Shown here piece by piece: positions 1-7,858 of a stretch of 28,508 nucleotides of DNA. Position numbers and translations under genes: made by a program. The notes under the pieces were generated by a model that saw only the letters and a list, made by a program, of their open reading frames with translations, was not told the origin of the DNA and made no database searches. The stretch's first letter is position 1, and every line of letters begins with the position of its first letter. Where the stretch lies: the NCBI GenBank assembly GCA_002343445.1, contig DDSP01000035.1, positions 2,807 through 31,314 on the forward strand, in the 5' to 3' direction. The stretch is from Chthonomonas sp. UBA2387 (GTDB lineage: Bacteria > Armatimonadota > Fimbriimonadia > Fimbriimonadales > Fimbriimonadaceae).

Positions 1-852
1 GTCATCGCGATCATCGCGATCCTCGCCGCCATGCTCTTCCCTGTGTACGCACAGGCGAAGCAGAGTGCGAAGAAGTCGAATGCTCTCTCTCAAGTCAAGC
101 AGATCGCCGTCGCCTGGCAGATCTATGCCAACGACTACGACGACACAGCGGTCAACGTCTCGAGCGGCGGTCCACAAGGCATCCACCGCACCGACTTCTG
201 GGTCGTCATGCAGCCCTATGTGAAGAGCGTGGACATGTTCTTCAGCAGCGAGCGCACCGAGACGGGCTGCTACTACCACAGTCAAGCCGACATCCAGAAC
301 ACGTCTTGGGCGCGGCGCATCTATGATCTGAACCCGACGGGTCGCTGCCTCGGATGGGGCTACAACTGGGGCCCCCAAATCTACGCGGGTGGTGGCGTCC
401 TCGGACCGGTTGTGGACATCCCTGGCGGTGGCACCTACCAGGCGGGCCGAGGCCTGACGTCCTTCGACAATCCTTCCAACCTCTTCGTGTTCGGCGACAC
501 GTACGACACGCCCCGACCGACGATCGGCATGTACCCGAACAGTGCGGGCGGCAAGGCGTGGATCCTTGACACGTTCCCGGTAAGCGCTGCGACCAGGCAG
601 AGCTCGTTCCGATGGGGTGGAAAGTTCACGATGGGTTACGCGGACGGCCATGCCAGCACGGTGCAGTACCGAGGTGGACTGACTCCTGGCGTCGGCTACG
701 TTTACGTACCAGCCAGCGAGAAGAATCGCTTGGCCTACTGCGCCAACCCCGGCGAAATGCTGGACGGCAGCCGGTTCAGCCTGGGCTCGATCTCGTGCCA
801 GAACTTCGTCAACTATCCGTTTACCGTGGACACGGTGTGGTCGCCGGAGTAG
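1..852 (+). CDS. Type II secretion pseudopilin-like protein, H-X9-DG family (5' partial)
   Basis: The reading frame is open from base 1, so the true start lies upstream. The first residues (VIAIIAILAAMLFPV) are the hydrophobic helix that follows the prepilin peptidase site in type II pseudopilins; the expected F-T-L-I-E-L stretch is outside the window. After the helix comes AQAKQSAKKSNALSQVKQI, typical of the DUF1559/H-X9-DG prepilin-like family that is expanded in Armatimonadota and Planctomycetota. Near residue 210 the YADGHA segment matches the family's C-terminal DG signature. The product is probably an inner-membrane-anchored, periplasm- or surface-exposed pseudopilin. Family membership is clear; the individual role is unknown. 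It ends 2 nt before the lipoprotein gene, so the two are probably cotranscribed. A GspF/PilC gene occurs at 14526 but is not in this operon. Confidence 0.88.
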   Translation, partial: VIAIIAILAAMLFPVYAQAKQSAKKSNALSQVKQIAVAWQIYANDYDDTAVNVSSGGPQGIHRTDFWVVMQPYVKSVDMFFSSERTETGCYYHSQADIQNTSWARRIYDLNPTGRCLGWGYNWGPQIYAGGGVLGPVVDIPGGGTYQAGRGLTSFDNPSNLFVFGDTYDTPRPTIGMYPNSAGGKAWILDTFPVSAATRQSSFRWGGKFTMGYADGHASTVQYRGGLTPGVGYVYVPASEKNRLAYCANPGEMLDGSRFSLGSISCQNFVNYPFTVDTVWSPE

Positions 853-854
853 TG

Positions 855-1061
855 ATGCCCCGGAGACTTCTGAATGCCTTGGTGATCGCTTGCGTCATGG
901 TCCTTGCGGGGTGCGCCTCCGCCCCGCGGGACCTGACGAAGGAGCAGACGCAGCCCGACGCAGACCTGAAGAAAGGGGCGGAGGCCAAGACCATCGAAGA
1001 GTGGTCGGCCGCCAACCCCAACAACGGGGCGATGGGCAGCGGCGAAGGCGAAGGCAAGTAA
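855..1061 (+). CDS. Small lipoprotein
   Basis: A 68-residue protein with a classic lipoprotein signal: basic start (MPRRLL), a hydrophobic stretch and the lipobox LAGC, with Cys about 20 residues in. The mature part is short, charged and low in complexity, ending in a Gly/Glu-rich tail (GSGEGEGK). The ATG at 855 lies 2 nt after the pseudopilin stop, and GGAG at 846-849, inside the end of that gene, can serve as the ribosome binding site. No enzymatic domain is visible. Small lipoproteins beside H-X9-DG pseudopilins are plausible accessory or anchoring partners, but that is inference from position only. Confidence 0.75.
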   Translation: MPRRLLNALVIACVMVLAGCASAPRDLTKEQTQPDADLKKGAEAKTIEEWSAANPNNGAMGSGEGEGK

Positions 1062-1068
1062 GACGCAG

Positions 1069-1096
1069 TCGGGGCTCCGGACGGAAGGAGCCCCGA
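1069..1096 (+). terminator. Hairpin after the lipoprotein gene
   Basis: A perfect 10-bp inverted repeat (tcggggctcc at 1069-1078, ggagccccga at 1087-1096) with an 8-nt loop, starting 8 nt after the lipoprotein stop. There is no T-run after it, so it may be a weak or factor-assisted terminator, or a 3' stabiliser. It separates the pseudopilin pair from the arginase promoter. Confidence 0.6.
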
Positions 1097-1101
1097 TCCG
1101 T

Positions 1102-1107
1102 CACAAT
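1102..1107 (+). promoter_or_regulatory. -10-like box CACAAT before arginase
   Basis: CACAAT ends 9 nt before the ATG at 1117. Transcription from it would start at or next to the start codon. No Shine-Dalgarno is seen. It belongs to the window-wide pattern of start-proximal boxes. Confidence 0.45.
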
Positions 1108-1116
1108 GTCGCCGAG

Positions 1117-2064
1117 ATGATCCGAATCCTCGGTGCGCCCTTTGACAAGTGCGGACGCATGGCGGGCAGCCGTCTGGGTCCTGGCGCCCTGCGCATCGCG
1201 GGTCTGGAAGACGCCCTGCGCGGCATGCGGTTGGCCGTCTGCGACGACGGCGACCTTCCCTTGCCCCCATCCGCCGAGGCCGGCTCCGGGATTCTCTTTT
1301 TTCGCGAAGGCGTCGAAGTGGCCCGCCGTCTGCGGGAGAAGGTGTCCGAAGCGATCCAATCGGGCGACGTGCCCTTGGTTCTCGGGGGCGACCACTCCAT
1401 CTCCATCGGCTCGGTCTCGGGTGCCATCCAGTGTTTCGGCGGGAAGTTGGCCGTGCTGTGGATCGACGCCCATGCCGACTACAACACCCCGGCCACCTCG
1501 CCCAGCCTCAACCTTCACGGCATGTCGCTCGCTGCGCTGGTGGGCTTCCAGGTTCAAGAGGGACGTGGCGCGGACGACTGGGCCGAACTGCTCGAATCCG
1601 TCGTCCCGGCCGAGCGACTCGCGCCCAGCCACACGGCTTGGTACGGTTTGCGGGACGTGGACATGGGCGAACGAGCGCACATTCGGGCCAGCAAGGGGTG
1701 TCTGCCGCTCACGATGCACGATGTGGACCGCTATGGGGTGAGCGAAACGGTGGCCAAGTTCGATCGCTGGATGCGCGAGTCGGGCGCCGAGGCGCTGTGG
1801 GTGAGTTTCGACGTGGACGTCATGGACCCCGTCCTCGCACCCGGGACGGGGACGGCCGTACGCGGCGGGCTGTCCTACCGCGAAGCCCATCTGCTGGCCG
1901 AATTGCTGCACGAATCGCTCGCCGCGCCAGGATGCCCCTACCGCTTGGTCGGCCTCGACGTGGTGGAAACCAACCCGACGCGCGACCGCAGCAACGAAAC
2001 CGCGACCACTGCGGTCGAGTGGGTGGCCTCCCTGTTCGGGAAGACCATTCTGGGCGAGCGGTAG
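1117..2064 (+). CDS. rocF: Arginase / ureohydrolase family
   Basis: A 315-residue ureohydrolase, close to the usual ~300 of bacterial arginases. The di-manganese ligand motifs are all present: GGDHS with His93, DAHAD with Asp117, His119 and Asp121, and SFDVDVMDP with Asp232 and Asp234. The N-terminal ILGAPFDKCG and RLGPGALR segments and the APGTGTAVRGGLSYREA segment after the metal site are more like arginase (arginine to ornithine plus urea) than agmatinase. Formimidoylglutamase or agmatinase activity cannot be excluded from sequence. No urease or ornithine-handling gene lies nearby, so the physiological link is open. It is followed 9 nt later by the kdsD start, but that gene has its own -10-like box. 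Confidence 0.87.
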   Translation: MIRILGAPFDKCGRMAGSRLGPGALRIAGLEDALRGMRLAVCDDGDLPLPPSAEAGSGILFFREGVEVARRLREKVSEAIQSGDVPLVLGGDHSISIGSVSGAIQCFGGKLAVLWIDAHADYNTPATSPSLNLHGMSLAALVGFQVQEGRGADDWAELLESVVPAERLAPSHTAWYGLRDVDMGERAHIRASKGCLPLTMHDVDRYGVSETVAKFDRWMRESGAEALWVSFDVDVMDPVLAPGTGTAVRGGLSYREAHLLAELLHESLAAPGCPYRLVGLDVVETNPTRDRSNETATTAVEWVASLFGKTILGER

Positions 2065-2067
2065 ACT
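2062..2067 (+). promoter_or_regulatory. -10-like box TAGACT before kdsD
   Basis: TAGACT begins with the stop codon TAG of arginase and ends 6 nt before the GTG start at 2074. kdsD may therefore have its own leaderless promoter inside an otherwise tight gene pair. Confidence 0.4.
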
Positions 2068-2073
2068 CGGACC

Positions 2074-3036
2074 GTGAACCATCTGGACACGCTGCGGCGC
2101 GTCTTGCACCATGAAGCCAACGCCGTCGCCGACTTGGCCGGGCGGCTCGATGCCTCCTATGCCGAGGCCGTGGACGAGATTCTGGCTTGCCGGGGACGCG
2201 TCATCACGTGCGGATTGGGCAAATCCGGTCACATCGCGCGCAAGACGGCGGGAACGTTCGCCAGCACGGGCACGCCGAGCCTGTTCATGCACGCCGCCGA
2301 AGCCCTGCATGGAGATGCCGGCATGGCAACGGCCGACGACATCGTGCTGATGTACTCGTTCAGCGGCGAGAGCGACGACCTGGTGCGCTTGATCCCGGCG
2401 CTCCAAGCCATTGGGGCGCGCACCATGCTCATGACGGGTCGAGCGAACAGCAGCGTCGGCCGCATGGCAGATCGCGTCCTGCTCGTGCCTGTGACCGAAG
2501 AGGCGTGCCCCAACAACCTCGCGCCCACGACCAGCACCACGGTGATGCTGGCACTGAGCGACGCGTTGGCCGTGGCCGTCATGGAGAGCCGAGGCTTCGG
2601 GCCCGAGGACTTCGCCCGGTTTCATCCCAGCGGTGCTTTGGGCAAGCGGCTGCTGTTGCGCGTACGCGACGTGATGCGGCAAGGGGCCGACCTCGCCACC
2701 GTCCAACCCGATTCAACCATTCTGGACACGATGCGGGCGATCACCAACGCAGGCGCGGGCGCGGCCTGCGTCGTGGACGGCTCGGGAGCGTTGCTGGGCT
2801 TTGTCAGCGATGGCGACGTGCGGCGGCACGTGGTCGCTTCCCGGCCGCTCGACATGCCTGCCGAGGCGATCATGGTGCGCGAACCGACGTCGGTCGGGCC
2901 CGACCTGATGGCGATCGAGGCGCTCGAAGTGTTCCAAAACCTTCCGAAGAAGGTCGGCGAGTTGCCCGTCGTAGAAGAAGGAACCCTCGTCGGTCTGCTG
3001 ATGCTCAAGGACCTGCTCCGCAGCGGCATTCTCTGA
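2074..3036 (+). CDS. kdsD: Arabinose-5-phosphate isomerase
   Basis: A 320-residue protein with an N-terminal SIS sugar-isomerase domain (about residues 30-185; GLGKSGHIARK near 48, SFSGESDDL near 95) and two C-terminal CBS domains (about 200-320). This is the standard KdsD/GutQ architecture. The enzyme converts D-ribulose 5-phosphate to D-arabinose 5-phosphate, the first step toward KDO of lipopolysaccharide; it is cytoplasmic. TSTT and the FHPSGALGKRLL segment are strongly conserved family signatures. The start is GTG at 2074. The next gene is LptD-like, which supports a role in LPS rather than in sugar-alcohol catabolism (GutQ). Confidence 0.92.
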   Translation: MNHLDTLRRVLHHEANAVADLAGRLDASYAEAVDEILACRGRVITCGLGKSGHIARKTAGTFASTGTPSLFMHAAEALHGDAGMATADDIVLMYSFSGESDDLVRLIPALQAIGARTMLMTGRANSSVGRMADRVLLVPVTEEACPNNLAPTTSTTVMLALSDALAVAVMESRGFGPEDFARFHPSGALGKRLLLRVRDVMRQGADLATVQPDSTILDTMRAITNAGAGAACVVDGSGALLGFVSDGDVRRHVVASRPLDMPAEAIMVREPTSVGPDLMAIEALEVFQNLPKKVGELPVVEEGTLVGLLMLKDLLRSGIL

Positions 3037-3055
3037 GCGCGGCGACGCCACGTTG

Positions 3056-3061
3056 TACACT
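3056..3061 (+). promoter_or_regulatory. -10-like box TACACT before the LptD-like gene
   Basis: TACACT lies 15 nt before the ATG at 3077. Unlike most boxes in the window this would leave a leader of roughly 8 nt. It favours the ATG at 3077 over the in-frame TTG at 3053, which lies upstream of the box. Confidence 0.35.
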
Positions 3062-3076
3062 CTCGGTGCCCGATCC

Positions 3077-4690
3077 ATGCTTCCGATCCCCACGCTGTTG
3101 CCCCCCATCGAGCGACTCGAGCACGCCCTCGAGGAGTCGCGCCCGGCAACCGTGGCCGAGCAGGTCCAAACCAGCCAAGTCGCCCCGGACCTGACCGTCC
3201 AGTGGACGAAGATGGAGGCCATCCAAGTGGACCGGCTGATTCGCCCCGGCTTGTTCGCCAACGGTGCATCCGAGGAGCCAGACACCCTGATGCAGTTCTC
3301 GGGGGGCGTGACGGCGATCTACGGCGTGACCACGCTCCGGGCCGACCGGTTGGCCGTGCTGCGCGGCGGCAAGCGGGGGTTCGCCGAGGGAGCCGTGCGC
3401 ATCGACGACCCCGATGGCAAGTTGCAGGCCTCCGATCTCGCCTTCCATTGGGGGAATCGGACCGGCTTCGCACGCGGCGTGCGGGCGGAGATCGCCAACC
3501 TCTTCATGACGGCGCAAGAGGTGGACATTGGGACGGAACGCTGGGTTCTGAGGGGCGTGCGGGCGAGCACATGCGGGCGAGAAAAGCCCCTGTACGCCAT
3601 CCGCATCCCCGAAGTGCGGCTGACGCCCGGCAAAGGCGGACGAACGACCGGAACCGGCCTCGAGGTCTTCGGCAAGTACCTGGGCAAAGGCCCCGGCACA
3701 AGCTTCTCTCTGGACAAACGCGTGCTCGGATTGCGCCTGCCCATGATCAACCACCGCAAGGGCCAGGGCCTCGGCGTCTCGTGGTTCAGCGGCATCCTCC
3801 TCAACGAATCCACGTCCATTTCAGCGGCCTACGCCACCTATCCGCGCCAACCACCGGGCTACGGCATCACGCTGGTCAAGAGCAGCATCGGGGCCGACGA
3901 GGCGCGCGGCCTGGTCGCGCCGCGCTCCGAACTCAACGAGTGGTTCAACCGCCGCTACATGGACAACATAGACGTCCAAACCCCCAAAGAGGAGGTCTTG
4001 GAGCACCGGGCCAAACGCGAGAGCTGGAGCATCGGCAGCTACGGCAACCAAAGCGCTCGCGGCCGCGCCGAATCGCTGCGCATCAAGAAGCCCATCGAGT
4101 TCGCCTACGAGCGCGGCGGCCCCCTCGGTCGAGGAGGCTATCAGGCTCAGGTTCGCCTGCACCAGATCGCCGATGGCGAGGCGCCCGCCCATCTGCGAGG
4201 CCTCGTTTGGGTCAACGCCGCCCATCGCGGGCCCGACCTCGGCCCGATCAAGACCTTGGTCGGCCTCGATGCGATGGGGTTCCTCGGAGGGGGCACGAAG
4301 CACGCTTGGGCGCGGCTCCAGACGACAGCGGTCTACGAGCAGCCCAACTACCGATTTGCGGTCGGCTACACGGTCGGGGTGGAGGGTGGACGACCGCTGT
4401 TCGACTTCGACGCGCTGCCGATGCGCCGTTCCTTGCACGCCCGGGCGGACGCCAACATCGGACCCCTGACGGCCAGCTACCTGGTGAAGTGGGACGGCGG
4501 CACGATGCGCATGATTGACAAGGAGTACATCCTCGCGCTCAAGGTGGGATGCTTGGAGCCGTTCGTCCGCTACCGCCAGTTCCCCAGCGAGTCGAGCTTC
4601 GGCATCCGCTTCAGCATCGACCAATTCACCCGCGTGCTGCAGCGCCGGACGGTCACCCGCCCCAGCGAGAGCAAGCGCGACGACTGGTGA
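3077..4690 (+). CDS. LptD/OstA-like outer-membrane LPS-assembly protein
   Basis: A 537-residue protein. About residues 40-150 look like an LptA/OstA beta-jellyroll (FSGGVTAIYGVTTLRADRL, then GAVRIDDPDGKLQASDLAF). This is followed by an LptD-like junction: ASTCGREKPLYAIRIPEV, the LEVFGKYLGKG strand and RKGQGLGVSWF. The C-terminal half has alternating aromatic/polar strands as in a beta-barrel and ends with short strands before a polar tail. Together with kdsD just upstream this suggests LPS insertion into the outer membrane. It is shorter than proteobacterial LptD (about 780) and shows no obvious signal peptide at either the ATG 3077 or the TTG 3053 start, which is odd for an outer-membrane protein. 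The assignment is by pattern resemblance, not by a unique motif. Confidence 0.65.
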   Translation: MLPIPTLLPPIERLEHALEESRPATVAEQVQTSQVAPDLTVQWTKMEAIQVDRLIRPGLFANGASEEPDTLMQFSGGVTAIYGVTTLRADRLAVLRGGKRGFAEGAVRIDDPDGKLQASDLAFHWGNRTGFARGVRAEIANLFMTAQEVDIGTERWVLRGVRASTCGREKPLYAIRIPEVRLTPGKGGRTTGTGLEVFGKYLGKGPGTSFSLDKRVLGLRLPMINHRKGQGLGVSWFSGILLNESTSISAAYATYPRQPPGYGITLVKSSIGADEARGLVAPRSELNEWFNRRYMDNIDVQTPKEEVLEHRAKRESWSIGSYGNQSARGRAESLRIKKPIEFAYERGGPLGRGGYQAQVRLHQIADGEAPAHLRGLVWVNAAHRGPDLGPIKTLVGLDAMGFLGGGTKHAWARLQTTAVYEQPNYRFAVGYTVGVEGGRPLFDFDALPMRRSLHARADANIGPLTASYLVKWDGGTMRMIDKEYILALKVGCLEPFVRYRQFPSESSFGIRFSIDQFTRVLQRRTVTRPSESKRDDW

Positions 4691-4691
4691 T

Positions 4692-5345
4692 CTACAGGTC
4701 CCGCTGGCCGTAGGTGGTCAGGTAGCGGGAGTGCCACTTCTCGGCCTCGTCCGGCGGAATCGGCAACGGTTGGCCCAGTTGCAGGGCCAGATGGACCGTC
4801 TTGGCCACATCCTCGGTCATGATCGCGGCCTTGAGGGCGGCATGAACCGTCTCGCCCCAAGCGAACACCCCGTGGTTGCCCAGCAGAATGGACGGCCCTC
4901 GCCCTCGCCAGCGGACGATCGCCTGACCGATGTGGTCGCCCTGATTGTCGATGTAGGGGGCGCAAGGAATCTCGCCGCCAAACTCGTCGGCGATGGCCGT
5001 GAGCACCAGTGGAATCGGCCGGTGCAGGGCCGCAAAGGCGGTGGCGTAGTTGCTGTGCGTGTGGACCACCGCGCCGACGTCCTCCATGTGACGGTACAGG
5101 TACAGGTGGTGCGGCAGGTCCACGCTTGGCTTGAGTTGCCCTTCGCGCGGCTCGCCGCTGGCGAGATCAACGGCCACAATTTGTTCGGGAACCAAACTTT
5201 CGTAATCCACGCCGCTGGGCTTGATGTAGACCGTGCCCGACTCGCGGTCTACCCCGCTCACGTTGCCCGAGTGCATCGTGACCAGACCGCTTGACAGCAG
5301 GGCTCGGTTGGTCCTGCAGACGGTCTCGCGGAGTTCGCGGTTCAT
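4692..5345 (-). CDS. araD: L-ribulose-5-phosphate 4-epimerase (class II aldolase family)
   Basis: A 217-residue class II aldolase/epimerase fold protein. Zinc ligands are visible as His95 and His97 (VVHTHSNYAT) and His158 (GNHGVFAWG). Asp76 (PSVDLPHHLYLY) and the C-terminal KWHSRYLTTYGQ match AraD rather than L-fuculose-1-phosphate aldolase (FucA). The enzyme converts L-ribulose 5-phosphate to D-xylulose 5-phosphate. The ATG at 5345 overlaps the araB stop in ATGA (translational coupling), with AGGAGG at 5356-5361 on the same strand. The epimerase is favoured because of the ribulokinase partner, but FucA-like activity cannot be ruled out given the fucose isomerase nearby. Confidence 0.85.
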   Translation of the reverse strand: MNRELRETVCRTNRALLSSGLVTMHSGNVSGVDRESGTVYIKPSGVDYESLVPEQIVAVDLASGEPREGQLKPSVDLPHHLYLYRHMEDVGAVVHTHSNYATAFAALHRPIPLVLTAIADEFGGEIPCAPYIDNQGDHIGQAIVRWRGRGPSILLGNHGVFAWGETVHAALKAAIMTEDVAKTVHLALQLGQPLPIPPDEAEKWHSRYLTTYGQRDL

Positions 5346-6994
5346 GCGCTGGCCGCCTCCTCGCGAATCGCCATGAAACGCTTCATCACGCCGTCCAACG
5401 GCGGATGGCGACCCGTGTCGCCGAAGGCGTCGTGGAGCGTTTCGTACAGTTCGTAGAGCGACTGGTAGACGGCGACGGCCCGGGCGTTCGGCCGATAGAC
5501 GACGTCCTTGAACCCCGTCATGGCGTTGACCGCAGCGGCCACATCTTGGTGCGTCCCACCCACCACGGAGCCGAAGATCGCCGCGCCGAGCGCACACGTT
5601 TGCGGGCTGCGGCTGATCCGGATCGGCATGTTGCAGACGTCCGCATAGATTTGCATGGTCAGCGGACTCCGCTCCGCAATGCCGCCCCCGGTGACGATCT
5701 CGCGCACTTCGACTCCGGCGTCTCGAATCTGCTGGATGATGCGCCTGGCCCCGAAAGCCGTGGCCTCGATGGCGGCCCGATAGATCTCGACCGGGGTGGT
5801 CTTCAGCGTCTGACCGACCAGGAGCCCCGTGAGCCTCGGGTCCACCAGAACGGTGCGGTTGCCGTTGTTCCAATCGAGCATCAGCAGGCCCGATTCGCCG
5901 GGACGCAGTTCCGCTGCCCGCTCGTTCAGGGTGGCGTGGTCGGCGCCGGCGGCCAGTTGCTCAGCCACCCATTCGAAGAGGTCGCCCACGGCGCTTTGGC
6001 CCGCCTCGATTCCGAGCATATCGGGCAGGATGGACCCTGGCACGATGCCGCAAACGCCCTCGATGTCGGGGATGGTGCCGTCGTCGGGGCCGACCATGAG
6101 GTCGCACGTGCTCGTGCCCATGATCTTGACCAGCGTTCCGGGCCGGATGCCGCTGCCCACCGCGCCCATGTGCGCGTCAAACGCCCCAACGGCCACCGGA
6201 ATCCCCGCCGGAAGCCCCAGTTCGCCGGCCAGATCGGCCCGCAGGTGGCCCGCGATTCGGTCGGATGGTTCGGCACCCGAATAAAGTCGCCCGCGCAAGT
6301 CGGCCAGCCTCGGATCGAGTGCCGCGAGGAACTCCGCGTCGGGCAGACCACCCCATGCCGTGTGGAACATCGCCTTGTGACCGGCGGCGCAGATGCTTCG
6401 CGAGATGGTCCCAGGGTCGCTCTGTCCGGTCAGCCAAGCCGGGATCAGGTCGGCGCACTCGACCCAACTGGCCGCCGCGTCGAAGACGTGCGGAGCGGTG
6501 CGCGCGCAGTGCAGGATCTTGCTCCAGAACCACTCGCTGGAATAGGTGCCGCCGCACTTGGCGAGGAACGGTCGGCCCATCGTCTTGGCCAACTCCGTGA
6601 TCTCTTCGGCTTCCGAGTGAGAGGTGTGGTCCTTCCAGAGCCAAGCCATCGCCGCCAGGTCGTCCGCGAATCGTGGATCGAGCGCTAGCGGTCGGCAACG
6701 GGCGTCCACGGGCACCGGGGTCGAGCCCGTGGTGTCCACGCCGATGCCCACGATGGCCCCTGCTTCGCCGCCGATCCCTCGCAGAGCCGAGACAATCGCT
6801 TCGGTCGCCGAATCAAACCAATCGCCGGGATGTTGGCGCGCGAGCAGGGGGTCGTCGCCATACAGGACGCCATCGTCGCCGTGGGCGTACCCGACGACGG
6901 CCGTGCCGAGTTCGTCGCCGTTGGCGGCGTCCACCACCAGGCATCGCACGCTGCTGGTCCCGAAATCCAAGCCGAGGGAAAGTGCGCGGGGCAT
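5342..6994 (-). CDS. araB: Ribulokinase
   Basis: A 550-residue FGGY-family carbohydrate kinase, matching the usual ~560 of AraB. The N-terminal phosphate-binding loop is LGLDFGTSSVRCLVVDA. GVDTTGSTPVPVD, MAWLWKDHTSHSEAEEI and GGTYSSEWFWSKILH are AraB-type signatures, and VTGGGIAERSPLTMQIYADV is the C-terminal nucleotide/sugar segment. It phosphorylates L-ribulose at O5, feeding AraD in an overlapping operon. ATG at 6994 was chosen because it places the kinase motif immediately after it; the open frame upstream runs into the divergent phyH gene. No araA isomerase is present in the window. Confidence 0.92.
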   Translation of the reverse strand: MPRALSLGLDFGTSSVRCLVVDAANGDELGTAVVGYAHGDDGVLYGDDPLLARQHPGDWFDSATEAIVSALRGIGGEAGAIVGIGVDTTGSTPVPVDARCRPLALDPRFADDLAAMAWLWKDHTSHSEAEEITELAKTMGRPFLAKCGGTYSSEWFWSKILHCARTAPHVFDAAASWVECADLIPAWLTGQSDPGTISRSICAAGHKAMFHTAWGGLPDAEFLAALDPRLADLRGRLYSGAEPSDRIAGHLRADLAGELGLPAGIPVAVGAFDAHMGAVGSGIRPGTLVKIMGTSTCDLMVGPDDGTIPDIEGVCGIVPGSILPDMLGIEAGQSAVGDLFEWVAEQLAAGADHATLNERAAELRPGESGLLMLDWNNGNRTVLVDPRLTGLLVGQTLKTTPVEIYRAAIEATAFGARRIIQQIRDAGVEVREIVTGGGIAERSPLTMQIYADVCNMPIRISRSPQTCALGAAIFGSVVGGTHQDVAAAVNAMTGFKDVVYRPNARAVAVYQSLYELYETLHDAFGDTGRHPPLDGVMKRFMAIREEAASA

Positions 6995-7022
6995 CGTGCC
7001 ACAACTTCGCGATCCGCCCTTC

Positions 7023-7045
7023 GACTCCTGCTCCAAGGAGTCCTT
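7023..7045. promoter_or_regulatory. Inverted repeats between araB and phyH, possible operator
   Basis: The 75-bp divergent region contains gactcct (7023-7029) and aggagtc (7036-7042), a perfect 7-bp inverted repeat with a 6-nt spacer. It overlaps a shorter palindrome aagga-g-tcctt (7035-7045). It sits between the araB start (6994, -) and the phyH -10-like box (7055). A sugar-responsive operator is possible; no regulator gene is nearby. Confidence 0.35.
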
Positions 7046-7054
7046 TGGCGGGCG

Positions 7055-7060
7055 TAGAAT
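7055..7060 (+). promoter_or_regulatory. -10-like box TAGAAT before the PhyH gene
   Basis: TAGAAT ends 9 nt before ATG 7070. No Shine-Dalgarno lies in the 9-nt interval. Consistent with a leaderless or nearly leaderless transcript. Confidence 0.45.
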
Positions 7061-7069
7061 GAAGCTGCC

Positions 7070-7858
7070 ATGGCGCAACGCGAGCCCACCATTTTGCTCA
7101 CCGACGACCAGATCGCCTTCTACCACGAACACGGCTACCTGTCCATTCCCGCGATCACCACGCCCGAGGAAGTGGAGCGGCTGTGCGACGTGTACGACCG
7201 TCTCTTCGCCAGCCGTGCCGGACGCGAGAAGGGCGACCAGTTCGACCTTGCGGGGACCGACGAGGAGGGCAAAGAGGCCTCGCTGCCGCAGATTCTGGGC
7301 CCGTCGCAGTACGCGCCCGAATTGCTCGACACGCAGCTCCGGATCAACGCCGACGCGATGGTCAAGCAGTTGCTGGGCCCCGAAGCCGGCGTCGGCGGAG
7401 ACCATGCGATCTTCAAGCCCCCCTTCCACGGTGCGGAGACGCCTTGGCACCAGGACGAGGCGTACTGGGATCCCAAGTGGCTGTACAACTCGTTGAGCAT
7501 TTGGGTGCCCTTCCAGCCAGCGACGCTTGAGAACGGGTGCCTCTGGTTTGTCCCCGGCTCGCATCGCATGGAAGTCCTTCCCCACCATTCGATCAACCAC
7601 GATCCGCGCATCCACGGACTGGAGGTCGAGGGCGCCGATGTTTCGGGAGCCGTAGCATGTCCGCTGCCCGCCGGCGGAGCGACGTTCCACCACAATCGCA
7701 CGCTCCACTACGCCGGTCCGAACCACAGCGACATCCCCCGCAGGGCCTACATCATGGGCGCGGGTGCACCGGGCAAGCCCTACCCCGGCGAGCGGCGGTT
7801 CCCTTGGAACGAACTGAAGCAGACGGCGCGCGAGGCGCGGGCCCAGACCAAGTCGTGA
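7070..7858 (+). CDS. Phytanoyl-CoA dioxygenase (PhyH) family oxygenase
   Basis: A 262-residue Fe(II)/2-oxoglutarate-dependent dioxygenase. The metal triad is visible: His127 and Asp129 in TPWHQDEAYWD, and His213 in RTLHYAGPN. Arg225 or Arg226 (PRRAYIMG) is in place to bind 2-oxoglutarate. FVPGSHR near 160 is another family hallmark. Bacterial PhyH enzymes hydroxylate diverse small molecules, so the substrate is unknown. The stop overlaps the start of the rmlD-like gene by 4 nt (GTGA), so the pair is translationally coupled. A link to sugar or glycoconjugate modification is inference from that coupling. Confidence 0.87.
   Translation: MAQREPTILLTDDQIAFYHEHGYLSIPAITTPEEVERLCDVYDRLFASRAGREKGDQFDLAGTDEEGKEASLPQILGPSQYAPELLDTQLRINADAMVKQLLGPEAGVGGDHAIFKPPFHGAETPWHQDEAYWDPKWLYNSLSIWVPFQPATLENGCLWFVPGSHRMEVLPHHSINHDPRIHGLEVEGADVSGAVACPLPAGGATFHHNRTLHYAGPNHSDIPRRAYIMGAGAPGKPYPGERRFPWNELKQTAREARAQTKS

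Noticed and set aside
855..1061. Joining the lipoprotein to the long in-frame open stretch from 612
   Set aside because: The upstream part is an out-of-frame reading of the pseudopilin gene; the lipoprotein signal begins at 855.
895..2706. A 603-residue open frame on the minus strand opposite arginase and kdsD
   Set aside because: It runs antisense to two genes with complete catalytic motifs and shows no domain; long antisense frames are expected at this GC content.
4692..5345. Class II aldolase gene as L-fuculose-1-phosphate aldolase (fucA)
   Set aside because: The C-terminal YLTTYGQ tail and the coupled AraB-type kinase fit AraD better; fucI proximity alone is not enough.
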